Shown here piece by piece: positions 54,201 through 64,000 of a stretch of 64,000 nt of DNA (positions are counted from its first letter, which is position 1; the number at the start of each line of letters is the position of its first letter). This DNA comes from Lamellibrachia columna (taxonomy: Eukaryota > Annelida > Polychaeta > Sabellida > Siboglinidae). Under the pieces are notes generated by a model that saw nothing but the letters and a program-made list of their open reading frames with translations, was not told the origin of the DNA and searched no databases. The DNA lies in NCBI GenBank assembly GCA_963662155.1, contig OY759271.1, positions 18,480,110 to 18,544,109 of the forward strand, written 5' to 3'. A program made the position numbers and the translations under genes.

Positions 54201-57200
54201 ACTTCTACAAGCCCTTCAACTATTTTGTATAGCATGCCAAGCCTGGCATGAGCCCTCCTGGTCTGGAGGGACTCCCACTTCAAATCATCTTGTACCATGT
54301 CGTTTAATGAGTTATGGGCTTCCCCATGACATCATGGTTTGTTAAGTACAAATCGTGCTGCTTTGTTTTGTACCATTTCTACCTGGCTGATGTATTTCTG
54401 ATGGTATGGGTCCCAGATAGAAGTGCTGTATTCCACCTTGGGTCATGGTGATGGTCATTATGTTACATTTGGCTACACTGGATTCCCTCAGCCGGGTTTT
54501 GCTCCACTAGTGTAACTTGTTTAGGTACCGGTAGTCTTGTAGTGCCCTGCTGTCTGTATCTGTCTTTATTTTGAGGTAGAGCAGACAGTCATATGTGAAT
54601 AGTCTTATTTTCAAGGTGTCACTAGGCCACAAATAGATAAAAAAAACATTTTTTATTAAATTTTGAATAGTTAATGTTTGCCTTTGTCAGACACAGAGGG
54701 AAAATTAGAAATTGCATTTGCAAAAAAATACATATTTATATAGAATGACTTATATAAATCTGGGTCAGACTTGAAAATAATTCCAGAAACAAAATGCTAC
54801 AAATCAAGCGAGACTTAATTTCTCTGGAAACTGAAATCACCATTTACATTTAAGCTACAAAGTAAGGAACATGCAACCATAGGTTGGACAATTAAATAGA
54901 GACACAATAAAATGCCTTGGTGTCTGCTCAGTGTATATGCTGTTGTGAGAGTTGAAGCATTGAGAGAGTTGTGATGGAGCACTGTACACAAAGACCAACC
55001 TCCGCTGCCACGCACATTGGGTCCCCGGGCGGAAGCATTGCCTCCCCTCTTGTTAAAGTTTGAGGCGGAGGGATAGCCGTTGCTATAGGATTGGAAGGTG
55101 TCAGGTCGCACATCAATGCGCTGGGTATAGCCCTGGAAGGCGACACCTACAATCGACATGGCACACACAATGCACATTAACAATGCATGCTACGTGCTTG
55201 TCCCTGGTGCCTCCAACACAGCCCAAAACGCAAACATGCTACAGTTGGCAGGCGCAAGAATAACAGCAACAGCAAACCATACAAACACAGACATCCTTAC
55301 CTCTAGATTACATGGAGAAATACCTATATAATACATGGGGCAAACACTTATAGATTACATTGGGGGAACACTGCATTTGCTTCACACTCAACAGACTAAC
55401 AAGCAACATTTCTGATATAGCGTTTAAATAAACTGGAAGCTACTAGCTTTAGATAACCACTTCAGCTACAATACAAGTTTTCAAAATAATGTTATACCCC
55501 ACAAGATTTTGAAACGACTGAAATAACAAATTTGCAATTAGCTTGCACCAATATATAAGTTGGATGTTTTCAAGCCAACATTTCAGCAAACGCACATTTT
55601 GAATTACATTTTCACTCTGATAGTGACGAGTCAAATATTTTGTTGCTAAATGCAAAGCTAATGAGAAGATCGGGTGGAGGGAATCATCACCCACTGCTCA
55701 AATACTGCTAACTGAGGGGACTTCACAATTGTCTACATTTACCTATTCACACAAAGCGTACTAATCGTGATGCAAGTATCTTCCAGCAAACATGCAACAA
55801 GCATTTGAGAAAATTGGATGCTTCTCAATACTGTATCAATAATAATAATAAAATTTCATTTGATATAGCACCAGATCTAATTGTTCGCGGCGCTCTACAA
55901 GACAAATAGTTATAAAATTGCTAAATATGTATTACAACATATCCCTTATACAACATGCATGTTGGTCAACACAGGTCACTCACTTATACAGCATGCATGT
56001 TGGTCAACACAGGTCACTCACTTATACAGCATGCATGTTGGTCAACACAGGTCACTCACTTATACAGCATGCATGATGGTCAACACAGGTCACTCACTTA
56101 TACAGTATGCATGTTGGTCAACACAGGTCACTCACTTATACAGCATGCATGTTGGTCAACACAGGTCACTCACTTATACAGCATGCATGTTGGTCAACAC
56201 AGGTCACTCACTCATACAACATGCATGTTGGTCAACACAGGTCACTCACTTATACAGCATTCACTTTGGTCAACACAGGTCACTCACTCATATATCATGC
56301 ATAGTCAACACAGGTCAGTCACCAATGCAGCATGCATGTTGGTCAACACAGGTCACTCACTCACTGTCTAACTCAACACAATGTATTTCAGCTGCTGGGT
56401 TTGATTCACTGGGATACTGTGTCACTCACATTTGGGAGGTATTGTCAAATGCTGTAGTCAATGAATTGTTAGGGGGGAATAGGTTTTAGTTGAGGCCAGT
56501 GCAGTCTGCAGCTGATGACAAGAACCAGATGACCACAAGTTGGGGAGTCCCAAAAGTCGTGGCAAGCCAGAACACAGACACGACATATTTATTGCGTGGT
56601 CATTAACCCGTTCACATTCCTGCATAATATCAAATTAGTAGTCACTGCACCTACTCTGTGTCTACATGTATGTGGACGTCACTGTAATTACTCGTGTCTA
56701 CATGTATGTGGAAGTTACTGCAATTACTCTGTATCTACACGTATATGGAAGTCACTGCAATTACTCTGTATCTACACGTTTGTGGAAGTCACTGCAATTA
56801 CTGTGTCTACACATTTGTGGAAGTCACTGCAATTACTCTGTATCTACACGTATGTGGAGCTCACTGCAATTACTCTGTATCTAAATGTATGTGGAAGTCA
56901 CTGCAATTACTCTGTATCTACACGTATGTGGAAGTCACTGCAACTACTCTGTATCTACACGTATGTGGAAGTCACTGCAACTACTCTGTATCTACACGTA
57001 TGTGGAAGTCACTGCAACTACTCTGTATCTACACGTATGTGGAGGTCACTGCAATTACTCTGTGTCTACACGTATGTGGAAGTCACTGCAACTACTCTGT
57101 GTCTACACGTATGTGGAGGTCACTGCAACTACTCTGTATCTACACGTATGTGGATGTCACTGCAACTACTCTGTGTCTACACGTATGTGGAGGTCACTGC

Positions 57201-60200
57201 AACTACTTTGTGTCTACACGTATGTGGAGGTCACTGCAATTACTCTGTGTCTACACATATGTGGAGGTCACTGCAACTACTCTGTATCTACACGTATGTG
57301 GAGGTCACTGCAACTACTCTGTATCTAAACGTATGTGGAAGTCACTGCAACTACTTTGTGTCTACACGTATGTGGAAGTCACTGCAATTACTCTGTGTCT
57401 ACACGTATGTGGATGTCACTGCAACTACTCTGTATCTACACGTATGTGGAAGTCACTGCAACTACTCTGTATCTACACGTATGTGGAAGTCACTGCAACT
57501 ACTCTGTATCTACACGTATGTGGAAGTCACTGCAACTACTCTGTGTCTACACGTATGTGGAGGTCACTGCAACTACTCTGTATCTACACGTATGTGGAAG
57601 TCACTGCAACTACTCTGTATCTACACGTATGTGGATGTCACTGCAACTACTCTGTGTCTACACGTATGTGGAGGTCACTGCAATTACTCTGTGTCTACAC
57701 GTATGTGGAAGTCACTGCAACTACTCTGTATCTACACGTATGTGGATGTCACTGCAACTACTCTGTGTCTACACGTATGTGGAAGTCACTGCAACTACTC
57801 TGTATCTACACGTATGTGGATGTCACTGCAACTACTCTGTATCTACACGTATGTGGAAGTCACTGCAACTACTCTGTATCTACACGTATGTGGAGGTCAC
57901 TACAACTACTCTGTGTCTACACGTATGTGGAGGTCACTACAACTACTCTGTGTCTACAGGTATGTGGATGTCACTGCAACTACTCTGTGTCTACACATAT
58001 GTGGAAGTCAATTAAAAAATACGGCGCTTTTACATGGCATTTATCCAAAATGTGATGGTGATACCAGAAAGAGTTTGAAAGAAAAATTGTAGCAGCAGAC
58101 ATTTTTACACGATTGTGATATAACATTATGATGAATTGATGCATTTTATGTTGGTGAGACTGATTTTTAATAAACGAATGTGACTAGAGCCAAAGCAGTC
58201 CCAAGTCCATGGTAGACATTTCTGATTTTGTAACCAACTTCAAAAAGAATAATGGCATCAACAATTTTTTATTACGCAATGCGTTCAACAAAGTAAAAGT
58301 TTGCAATGACAATTCAAATAATGAATTTGGACTCGAATTATGAAATAGGTGGACCCAGCATGACAGCACCACTGTCAGATGTTCCTGCACTACAGTTAGA
58401 AGTAAACCAAATCCTCACAGCTCCAACAGATATCATGTGTGTGTGTGTCCCTACAGAAACATCAACCCTGACTAAGACAAGACAGCCTAAAGTTGATCAT
58501 TCAAATTGTCACTGACACTGTTATTACAAGACTTGTTTCTCACCATTCACTGCCAGTCAGTTATCATTTTGGACATTTTTGGAATGTGTAATTCTGGGTA
58601 TAATTGCTAAATGTTATTTTTAGGTTTAGTGGCATTTACTTGCATGATTTCTCTTCCCGACTTAATAACATACACATTAATCAAAACGTGACGTACTGAT
58701 TTGTGATGGACTAATTTGTAGCAACATTTCCTTACCTCCTCCTCCTCCTCTACTGTTTCCTCGGTTATTTTGGAAATTTCCACTTCCACCCCTTGGCATG
58801 TTGAATGATGCAACACCCCCACGGTTGTTGGTGCCACTGCGGGAGAAACTGTTTCCAGGGCCACCGCTTCCCCCACGACTTCCCCGTCCTTGGCCCCCTC
58901 GTCTCGCACCGCCCCCTCGCACGTAACTTGAACCTCCAAACGTGCCACCTGTAAGAACAAGCTTTGCTATTTAGCTTGTGTGATACAGTTTAAATATTTG
59001 TATTTTAAATAAATTAATAGTGAGAGTATATTCACTTCAGCCACTTGTGCTTCAACTGTAGGTTCGTTCAAATCTGTAGTGTGTGAATAGTTAAAATAAC
59101 ATGTGCAGTCAGTTTTATAAAAAGAGCGTAGTTTTATTAGAATCATCAAAGAGCCAACTCTGGTCACTAGACCAGGTCACTTGTGAAAGTATCAACAGAC
59201 TTGTCTTAGTACATAGAACCAAACTACTTGTCATTTTTTTTCGCCGAATTTAGTCAAAAATAATGTAATAGTTTGCCCAATGACTTCACCAAAACTAAAT
59301 AACACATTTGAAACATATCAGCTAGCACGTCGTAGTGGATATTAGAGCTAGCACGTCGTAGTGGACACTACAGCCAGCACGTCGTAGTGGGTACTAGATA
59401 GGTTTGATTATTTGCGAAATTATTCTAAAACAAGACAAGCTAACAAATTGAATTGAGGAAGGATCTTTAAAATATATGGTAATAAGCAACAAGGTGCTAG
59501 AACAAAACTGGCCTGTCAATCAGAGCTACACAACAGAATGTGTCAATCAGAGCTACACAACAGAACACATTACCCAATACGACGCTCTCTTCCCAGAACT
59601 TTCTTTATAACTGATTTTGTAGTATACCACCTGGTTCCCTTTGTATCCTACTGTATATTGTAGAGATTTGTAATGAGCATTGAACATACTTGGGTAGTCG
59701 GAGGCCTGCATGGACTGACTGTAGAACTTGCTGTCGTGGGCACTTGGCATGGGTGGTCCGCCGGCTGAGTTTGTCAGCTGTCCCACCGCTTGCTGTTGCT
59801 GTGTGACAGACATCGCCTGCTGTGGGTACATCGACCGAAATATGTCCGCATTCGGGTTCATCGAGAAAGGCTTCTTCTCCTAGCAGAATCACAAAACAAT
59901 GTCGGGCTGGCACGCCTCAGGCATATCACATTGTTTTGTTTACACTTCTACTAAAATAACACTGCTGCATGAGGGAATACACCGCTGTTTTTTGAGGTGT
60001 TACAACGAGTCTAGATCAATGCCCTCAATCAATGTTCTGATACTAAAAATTTAAGTAATATAATGCCTAAATTAATAGGTAAATGAACTGCACAAGCTTC
60101 TGTAACTTAGAATGAATTTCAGCAACCAACCTATGTTTTTAAAGTGGCTGTAGTGGCTTATGCATCAATTAATTTTCATTTCTTTTTCTCATTATACATT

Positions 60201-63055
60201 AGGAAATATTTTACTGAACGTATGTAGCACAAATAATCACACAGTACTAATTTCACGTTTTGCCAATCGGAATCCACCCTTAAAAAATAATAATTTACTA
60301 GTCTAGCGGATTTAGCCTTCCCTGGGGGGGATTTATAGGGGCCCATAATTCGCTATTGATGCCGGAGCCTGCAGAGTAGTGGCACTGCAGACCACAAGGT
60401 TCCCTCTGCATTGAGGGAGTGGCCCCTCCTACTAGCGGATATCCCCAGAAAAAAATTACTACAAGCTACAAAATGCATTTCTGAGGTCTAACTTTAAATG
60501 TCTGCACTGGTGCATTGGGCACATCACAAGCTGCAAGGGACCCAAAGCTGCAAGGGGGCACTACATATTTTGTATTCTGCCTATGCTCTCAATGGAAATT
60601 CCTGTATGATTATTGGAAACAGTGATATGGGCAGGTACTTCCATAGTAATGATCATGTTTTTCAAATGACTTTTTTTTTTTTAATTACAACACTTGCAAC
60701 TCTGAAATACAATATACAGTCGAGCCTCGTTATTGCGTACCCCTTTACAACGCGGATTTGGATACAACGTGGACCTCGATTTTCTGCCGCCAGGGGGAAT
60801 GGGAATAGCTATCTTTCGGAGGGTGTTTCGTTTTCTATGTTTAATCAGCTTGCATACTATGTGTGTCAAATCATATACGTTTTCAGCTGCTCAGATCCAG
60901 GTTATTTTCAATTCGTAGGCCTATTGGTCAAGTATATCATCATCGTAGCAGATCTATTCCATAACAGTATACATAATGTATTTTATTCAGTTCAAGATTC
61001 AACAGGGTGTGACATTTAAAAATAATACACTTTGATGCTAGTTGACTCGTTTAATAAGCTCTATAAATTGAGTACTGGCATATAAGACAGTGCTGCAAGC
61101 ACACAGCTGCTTTGACAGCGTTCTTGGACTTGGTGCAGCGATCGCTGTTTAGTAGCTCCCTGGTGGCAGATATGGGAAAACCTAACATGCCTCGCATACA
61201 GCACGGTCCGAAATCGTGAACCCCGACCACTGCGTTATAACCAGGCTTGACATGTAATCCACCCAGCCTACTTAAGGTGGCTAACTACTTACAAATGAAA
61301 GGAGAGTAATTTTCTTAAGATCACTTTTAAGATTTGTTGGCAGGTGCAAAACACAGAAGGTCCTGCTCTACTTTTGAGATACTTTATTTAGGTTTTGTGT
61401 GATTGCCTAATTAGTGGCATAAAACATCAGGTTGGTATACAGAAAGTAGTGTCATTTTCTTATGCTTCTTAGATGCTATAATTTGCTGTAGATATAAAAT
61501 AAAAAATGTGCCTCCCCTGCTATTAAAAAAATACAGGCAAGAAAACATTCTGATAATTTTCTATTCAGCTACAATTGATATGTAAACAAATTTAAGATTA
61601 TTAATGAATGATATCAATTAATTCAGCAGGGAGACAGCATTGAATATATAGACATATACTTTGTTAGTAATGATTACCAGGTACTTACCCCGATATTCAT
61701 GTTTTTTTATTATACATTTTTTAATTACCCCATTTTCTGCATAATACACTATCTTGGTGTCATGTAATTTTCTTCAAACCACATTTGTCTAGTATTAGTT
61801 TCAAAATGCAATCTAATGTTGGATAACAACACTGATCTACACAAATGTGAGAATAGCAATCCTGGACCACATTTTGTACAAAACTGAATGCCCAATATAG
61901 TTTGCAGTTTTTATTTTATTTTAGTGAATCCTTCTGAGAATGAAGCTGATAAAACAGTTTGTTCAATATTTATTGAACACAATTAGTTATCGATAGACAC
62001 CACCCGAAATAGCGTATTTTTAATTGCCAGATGGTGACCACATCTTAACGCAAGACATCCAATGTTAAATTTCGGCAAGAGAAACGTGTTTGGTTTATGT
62101 TTCTTTTGATGTTTCAGAAGCTATGACAATACGAGTTTTCATTATGGTGCAGCACTGTTCATTGGTCAAGATTATGTCACGGTGTATCAGCATATCCACG
62201 AGTGGCTGATATAATTTAAAAATGAACAATTAGACACCTGACAAATTCCTGTGATTTGCCATGAACCGATACACTCGTGTATCTATGCCAATGCGTGCTC
62301 GACCACATTATAAATATTCACGGATTTGTATGCTACAAAATTATGTATCGTATATCCGTCAATGCATATAGTATTATATTATGCACTAGAGACACTATGG
62401 GTTATTTTGGGTAGCATCTATTAGCACAGCACAGAATAGAAGTAATTCAGTTTCTTTTGTAACCAATAGAAAAGCCTGCTGTACAACTTTGCAATAGTAT
62501 TGGCTCAGCCATCAACTGGCTTCTAAGTGTACAGCATGCCTACCTGTGAGTCAGGAGAGAGCTGGTCTCCCTGGCCCTGTGTGTCTGTGAATCCCTGCAC
62601 TGTCAAAGACTGCCCGGGTATCGTTTCATTTGGCATTGGAATTGGCTGTGGCCCATCGGCAGACGGCAGAACGACTGATGGATCGATGGATGTCATCTGT
62701 GCAGCAAGTTTAGATGCCTGCTCACTGAATGAATGTGAGGAGCTGGTCACCTGCAAGTTCATGTGATTCTGGCCAAAGCCCTGCTCTGGTGATGCATAAG
62801 AGTCCAGCACACCCTGCTGACTGACCAGTGATTCGTTGGTCGCCTGAGATGTGATAAGTGAGTCGGTGTACTGCTGCTGCTGCTGCTGCGGTGCAGACTG
62901 CTGCGGTGCTTCCGTAGCAGGTTCCTGCATGGCAGTATGTGTCAGTTGAGACTGTGTTAAATGCTGCGGCGCCGTGAAATGAGACACGCTTTGGTCGACA
63001 GCAGCACCACTAACGAGAGACTTGTTTTGGTAGCCCGCCTGTGCCCTCTTAGAAT
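51151..63055 (-). CDS. CAPRIN: Caprin-like RNA-binding protein gene (5'-partial, five C-terminal exons)
   Basis: Five minus-strand exons join in frame. They give a Q/S-rich low-complexity region, a segment with PFSMNPNADIFRSMYPQ, an RGG-rich stretch, a YSNGYPSASNFNKRGG segment and a tail SRPNSGGVAPQAVQQA. Vertebrate caprin-1 has the same order: Q-rich, then RG/RGG boxes with a ...GY--NFKRG... motif, ending ...RPN-G--PQ---QQ. Caprins bind RNA and G3BP in stress granules and translational control. The N-terminal homology region and G3BP-binding motif must lie beyond the right edge. The convergent BRSK gene ends about 7 kb away. Alternative: another RGG-box RNA-binding protein. Confidence 0.78.
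51500..51657. repeat. 79-bp perfect tandem duplication
   Basis: Two copies of CCGTTCTTTCAAATGCCTAC ... GGACGAAACAATACACAG, essentially identical. In the last caprin-like intron. Confidence 0.93.
51660..52320. other. Caprin-like intron D/E segment: nothing recognised
   Basis: AT-rich, no tandem repeat or element termini identified. Confidence 0.4.
52435..53935 (+). mobile_element. Decayed CR1-like LINE fragments
   Basis: Several pieces parallel the 12.9-15.45 kb LINE in the same order: CAAGAGTTTCTATCTTTATG, ATTTCAGATGGTAGAGGATC, CTCACTAATCTCTTGTTTTT, GCAATAGTTAGGCCCCATTT, the tail AATCTTGTTAAATCTTGTTA near 53355, then a second partial copy (GGAGGAGACCAAATAGTGA; CACAGAGGATGATAAATGA). Confidence 0.75.
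53942..54640 (-). pseudogene. Second-family LINE reverse transcriptase C-terminus
   Basis: Minus strand reads YDCLLYLKIKTDTDSRALQD, WSKT, SVAKCNIMTIT, then an open frame 53942-54298 with LKWESLQTRRAHARLGMLYK, IVEGLVEVP, YKFAFLPRTVVAWNTLPDN. This is the usual RT-to-end region of Jockey/CR1-type LINEs in a different family from the 13-kb copy. One stop and shifts lie before the open frame. Confidence 0.75.
55000..55146 (-). CDS. CAPRIN: Caprin-like exon D
   Basis: Acceptor GTCGATTGTAG, donor GTTGGT (weak, but frame-consistent and preceded by AG). Encodes VAFQGYTQRIDVRPDTFQSY and SNGYPSASNFNKRGGNASA to RGPNVRGSG. The GY...NF-KRG...RGP sequence matches the late caprin-1 RGG region. Confidence 0.85.
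55950..56365. repeat. 38-bp minisatellite, about 11 copies
   Basis: Core CATGCATGTTGGTCAACACA followed by GGTCACTCACTTATACAG. In the caprin-like intron C/D. Confidence 0.96.
56655..58013. repeat. 37-bp minisatellite, about 36 copies
   Basis: Core GTATGTGGAAGTCACTGCAA followed by CTACTCTGTATCTACAC. Open in all three plus frames because the unit has no stop codon. Contains TACACGTATGTGGA, donor-like (GTATGT) only on the strand opposite to the gene. Confidence 0.97.
58736..58948 (-). CDS. CAPRIN: Caprin-like exon C: RGG boxes
   Basis: Acceptor TTCTTACAG, donor GTAAGG. Encodes SGTFGGSSYVRGGGARRGG, GRGSRGGSGGPGNSFSR, NRGGVASFNMPRGG and NRGNSRGGGG. 213 bp. Dense RG/RGG content is typical of a low-complexity RNA-binding segment that is arginine-methylated in related proteins. 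Confidence 0.9.
59328..59398. repeat. About 27-bp repeat, 3 copies
   Basis: Core GCTAGCACGTCGTAGTGGA (third copy CCAGCACGTCGTAGTGGG). Confidence 0.9.
59690..59879 (-). CDS. CAPRIN: Caprin-like exon B
   Basis: Acceptor GATTCTGCTAG, donor GTATGT. Encodes EKKPFSMNPNADIFRSMYPQ and then a QQQQ-containing, small-residue-rich segment to QASDYP. 190 bp. The PF-x-F/MN-x pattern resembles the short conserved motif before the RGG region of caprin-1. Confidence 0.85.
60717..61254. mobile_element. pogo/Tigger-like MITE, 538 bp
   Basis: Inverted ends: left CAGTCGAGCCTCGTTATTGCG, right (reverse complement) CATGTCAAGCCTGGTTATAACGC. TA dinucleotides flank both ends. Motif close to the CAGTCGA-CCTCGTTATAACG ends of pogo-like Tc1/mariner elements. 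No transposase. Confidence 0.65.
61255..62543. other. Caprin-like intron A/B remainder: nothing recognised
   Basis: AT-rich, no repeat structure or element ends identified. Confidence 0.4.
62544..63055 (-). CDS. CAPRIN: Caprin-like exon A: Q/S-rich region
   Basis: Minus-strand acceptor ATCTCTTTCAG, donor GTAGGC. 170 full codons from SKRAQAGYQNKS to GDQLSPDSQ, with a poly-Gln run and many Q/S/T/P residues, no predicted fold. Exits phase 0 into exon B. An in-frame Met four codons upstream is intronic, so the real start is further 5', off the window. Confidence 0.85.
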
Positions 63056-63333
63056 CTGAAAGAGATGGCAGCAAGTCTGTGCTTTAGGTTCAGGTAATTC
63101 TATCTTATTCTATCATAGTAGATGTTTCAATAAATTACTGTTTCCCCCATGATCACATTAATGAACCAGTCTTTCTTTGGAAGTGGGATTGGATTCTTCA
63201 TTTTTGGTTGTTTGGGCCACTATTCTAGACTAATTTTGGATGGAGTGGCTTGAATAAATGTACTGAAGATGAACTTACAATTTTTTTCAGCTTATGCTTG
63301 AAACACAGCATAACAATCCTGTTGAAAGTGTTA

Positions 63334-63510
63334 ACCTTATACTACTACGATGTTAACCTTATACTACTACGATGTTAACCTTATACTACTATGATGTTAA
63401 CCTTATACTACTATGATGTTAACCTTATACTACTGATGTTAACCTTATACTACTATGATGTTAACCTTATACTACTATGATGTTAACCTTATACTACTAT
63501 GATGTTATAC
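63334..63510. repeat. 22-bp minisatellite, 8 copies
   Basis: Unit GATGTTAACCTTATACTACT plus AT/AC, homogeneous. Confidence 0.96.
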
Positions 63511-64000
63511 AGATTAAAGTACACATTTCCATAAAAAAATCATTCTAATCCCACAAGCATTTATTACCATCTTAAAGGGAATGTAAAATTGTCATTGGTT
63601 AACCAAACAACTGTATTAAGGACATTGGTTAAGCAAATAACTGACTTAAGGACATTGCAACATTGTTTCATTTATAATGAAATAGCATTTAATAAACTGC
63701 AGCTGATTAAAAATAACTGATGACAAAAATAACAATGACAGTTCATAGTACATCCGCAGCAACTACGATAGCCATCGACAGTAAGGTATGATGCCCGTAT
63801 TTTCTCACAGAAGCATTTATCTGCCATCGCAAAATCAGCACTTCATGGCCTGTAAACCGGGAAGATTGTAAATTCAAAGGAATACTTGGCACAGGAAAAA
63901 TGTAATAAATACTCATTTCCGTGCAGATTTAAAATACCTGTTACTTTGTTACACAAAGTGTAAGGCATGTTGATAGAACAGAGGAGACATTAGGAGTGAA
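63511..64000. other. Caprin-like upstream intron: nothing recognised
   Basis: No exon with caprin character found between 63056 and the right edge, so the next 5' exon is outside the window. Confidence 0.4.

Noticed and set aside
56596..58092. 498-codon open frame with CNYSVSTRMW repeats
   Set aside because: 37-bp minisatellite without stops in any plus frame, not a gene.
58306..58515. Short plus-strand open frame beyond the 37-bp array
   Set aside because: No recognisable motif, in an intron on the opposite strand, length expected by chance.
60498..61019. 173-codon plus-strand open frame
   Set aside because: Overlaps a MITE and intron of the caprin-like gene, with no protein-family motif.

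Overview
This is eukaryotic, clearly metazoan, genomic DNA. It is AT-rich and intron-dominated, full of transposon debris and tandem repeats, and carries GT-AG introns and animal-specific genes. The sequence does not fix the species. The kinase reads closer to invertebrate SAD-1-type proteins than to vertebrate BRSK1/2, and the mix of CR1-like LINEs, Penelope-like elements and hAT-type MITEs would fit a marine invertebrate such as a lophotrochozoan or basal deuterostome. Nothing here is bacterial or viral: no operons, CRISPR arrays or tRNA/rRNA genes were seen.

Two protein-coding genes point at each other. (1) A plus-strand BRSK/SAD kinase (brain-specific, AMPK-related Ser/Thr kinase) runs from 3075 to about 43839. 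I placed 20 exons (two of them alternatives), and every junction keeps the reading frame. They cover the kinase domain from just after the glycine-loop start, the UBA-like region, the Ser/Pro-rich linker with the conserved [19 protein letters not shown] block, and the C-terminal KA1-like/AIS region. The first coding exon(s) lie upstream of base 1. (2) A minus-strand caprin-like RNA-binding protein runs from 63055 (entering from beyond the right edge) down to a stop codon at 51151-51153. Five C-terminal exons encode a Q-rich segment, then a run of RGG boxes and a caprin-like tail.

Layout: 1-3074 upstream intron with a hAT-like element; 3075-3945 first visible kinase exon and a repeat array; 4190-5890 inverted Penelope-like element pair; 6.7-8.1 kb MITEs; 9.4-10.5 kb exons 2-3; 12.0-12.6 kb 28-bp array; 12.9-15.45 kb CR1-like LINE ending 34 bp before exon 4; 16.05-17.3 kb G-rich array; 17.5-21.2 kb exons 5-7; 21.5-26.6 kb 29-bp array (about 177 copies); 27.2-31.0 kb exons 8-10 including two alternative exon-9 copies; 31-43.8 kb remaining kinase exons among arrays; 44-50.6 kb intergenic repeats; 50.7-63.1 kb caprin-like gene.

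The most unusual signals concern exon-intron borders. Two tandem copies of exon 9 are frame-locked so that exactly one can be used. Several intronic minisatellites start exactly at splice sites and carry copies of the neighbouring exon end plus its 5' splice site; the clearest is a roughly 53-bp unit copied about 36 times behind exon 13, each with GTAAGT. Intron 14 holds about 53 copies of a 45-bp unit, each with an acceptor-like pyrimidine-CAG. A 106-bp tandem duplication has copied half of exon 2 with its acceptor.
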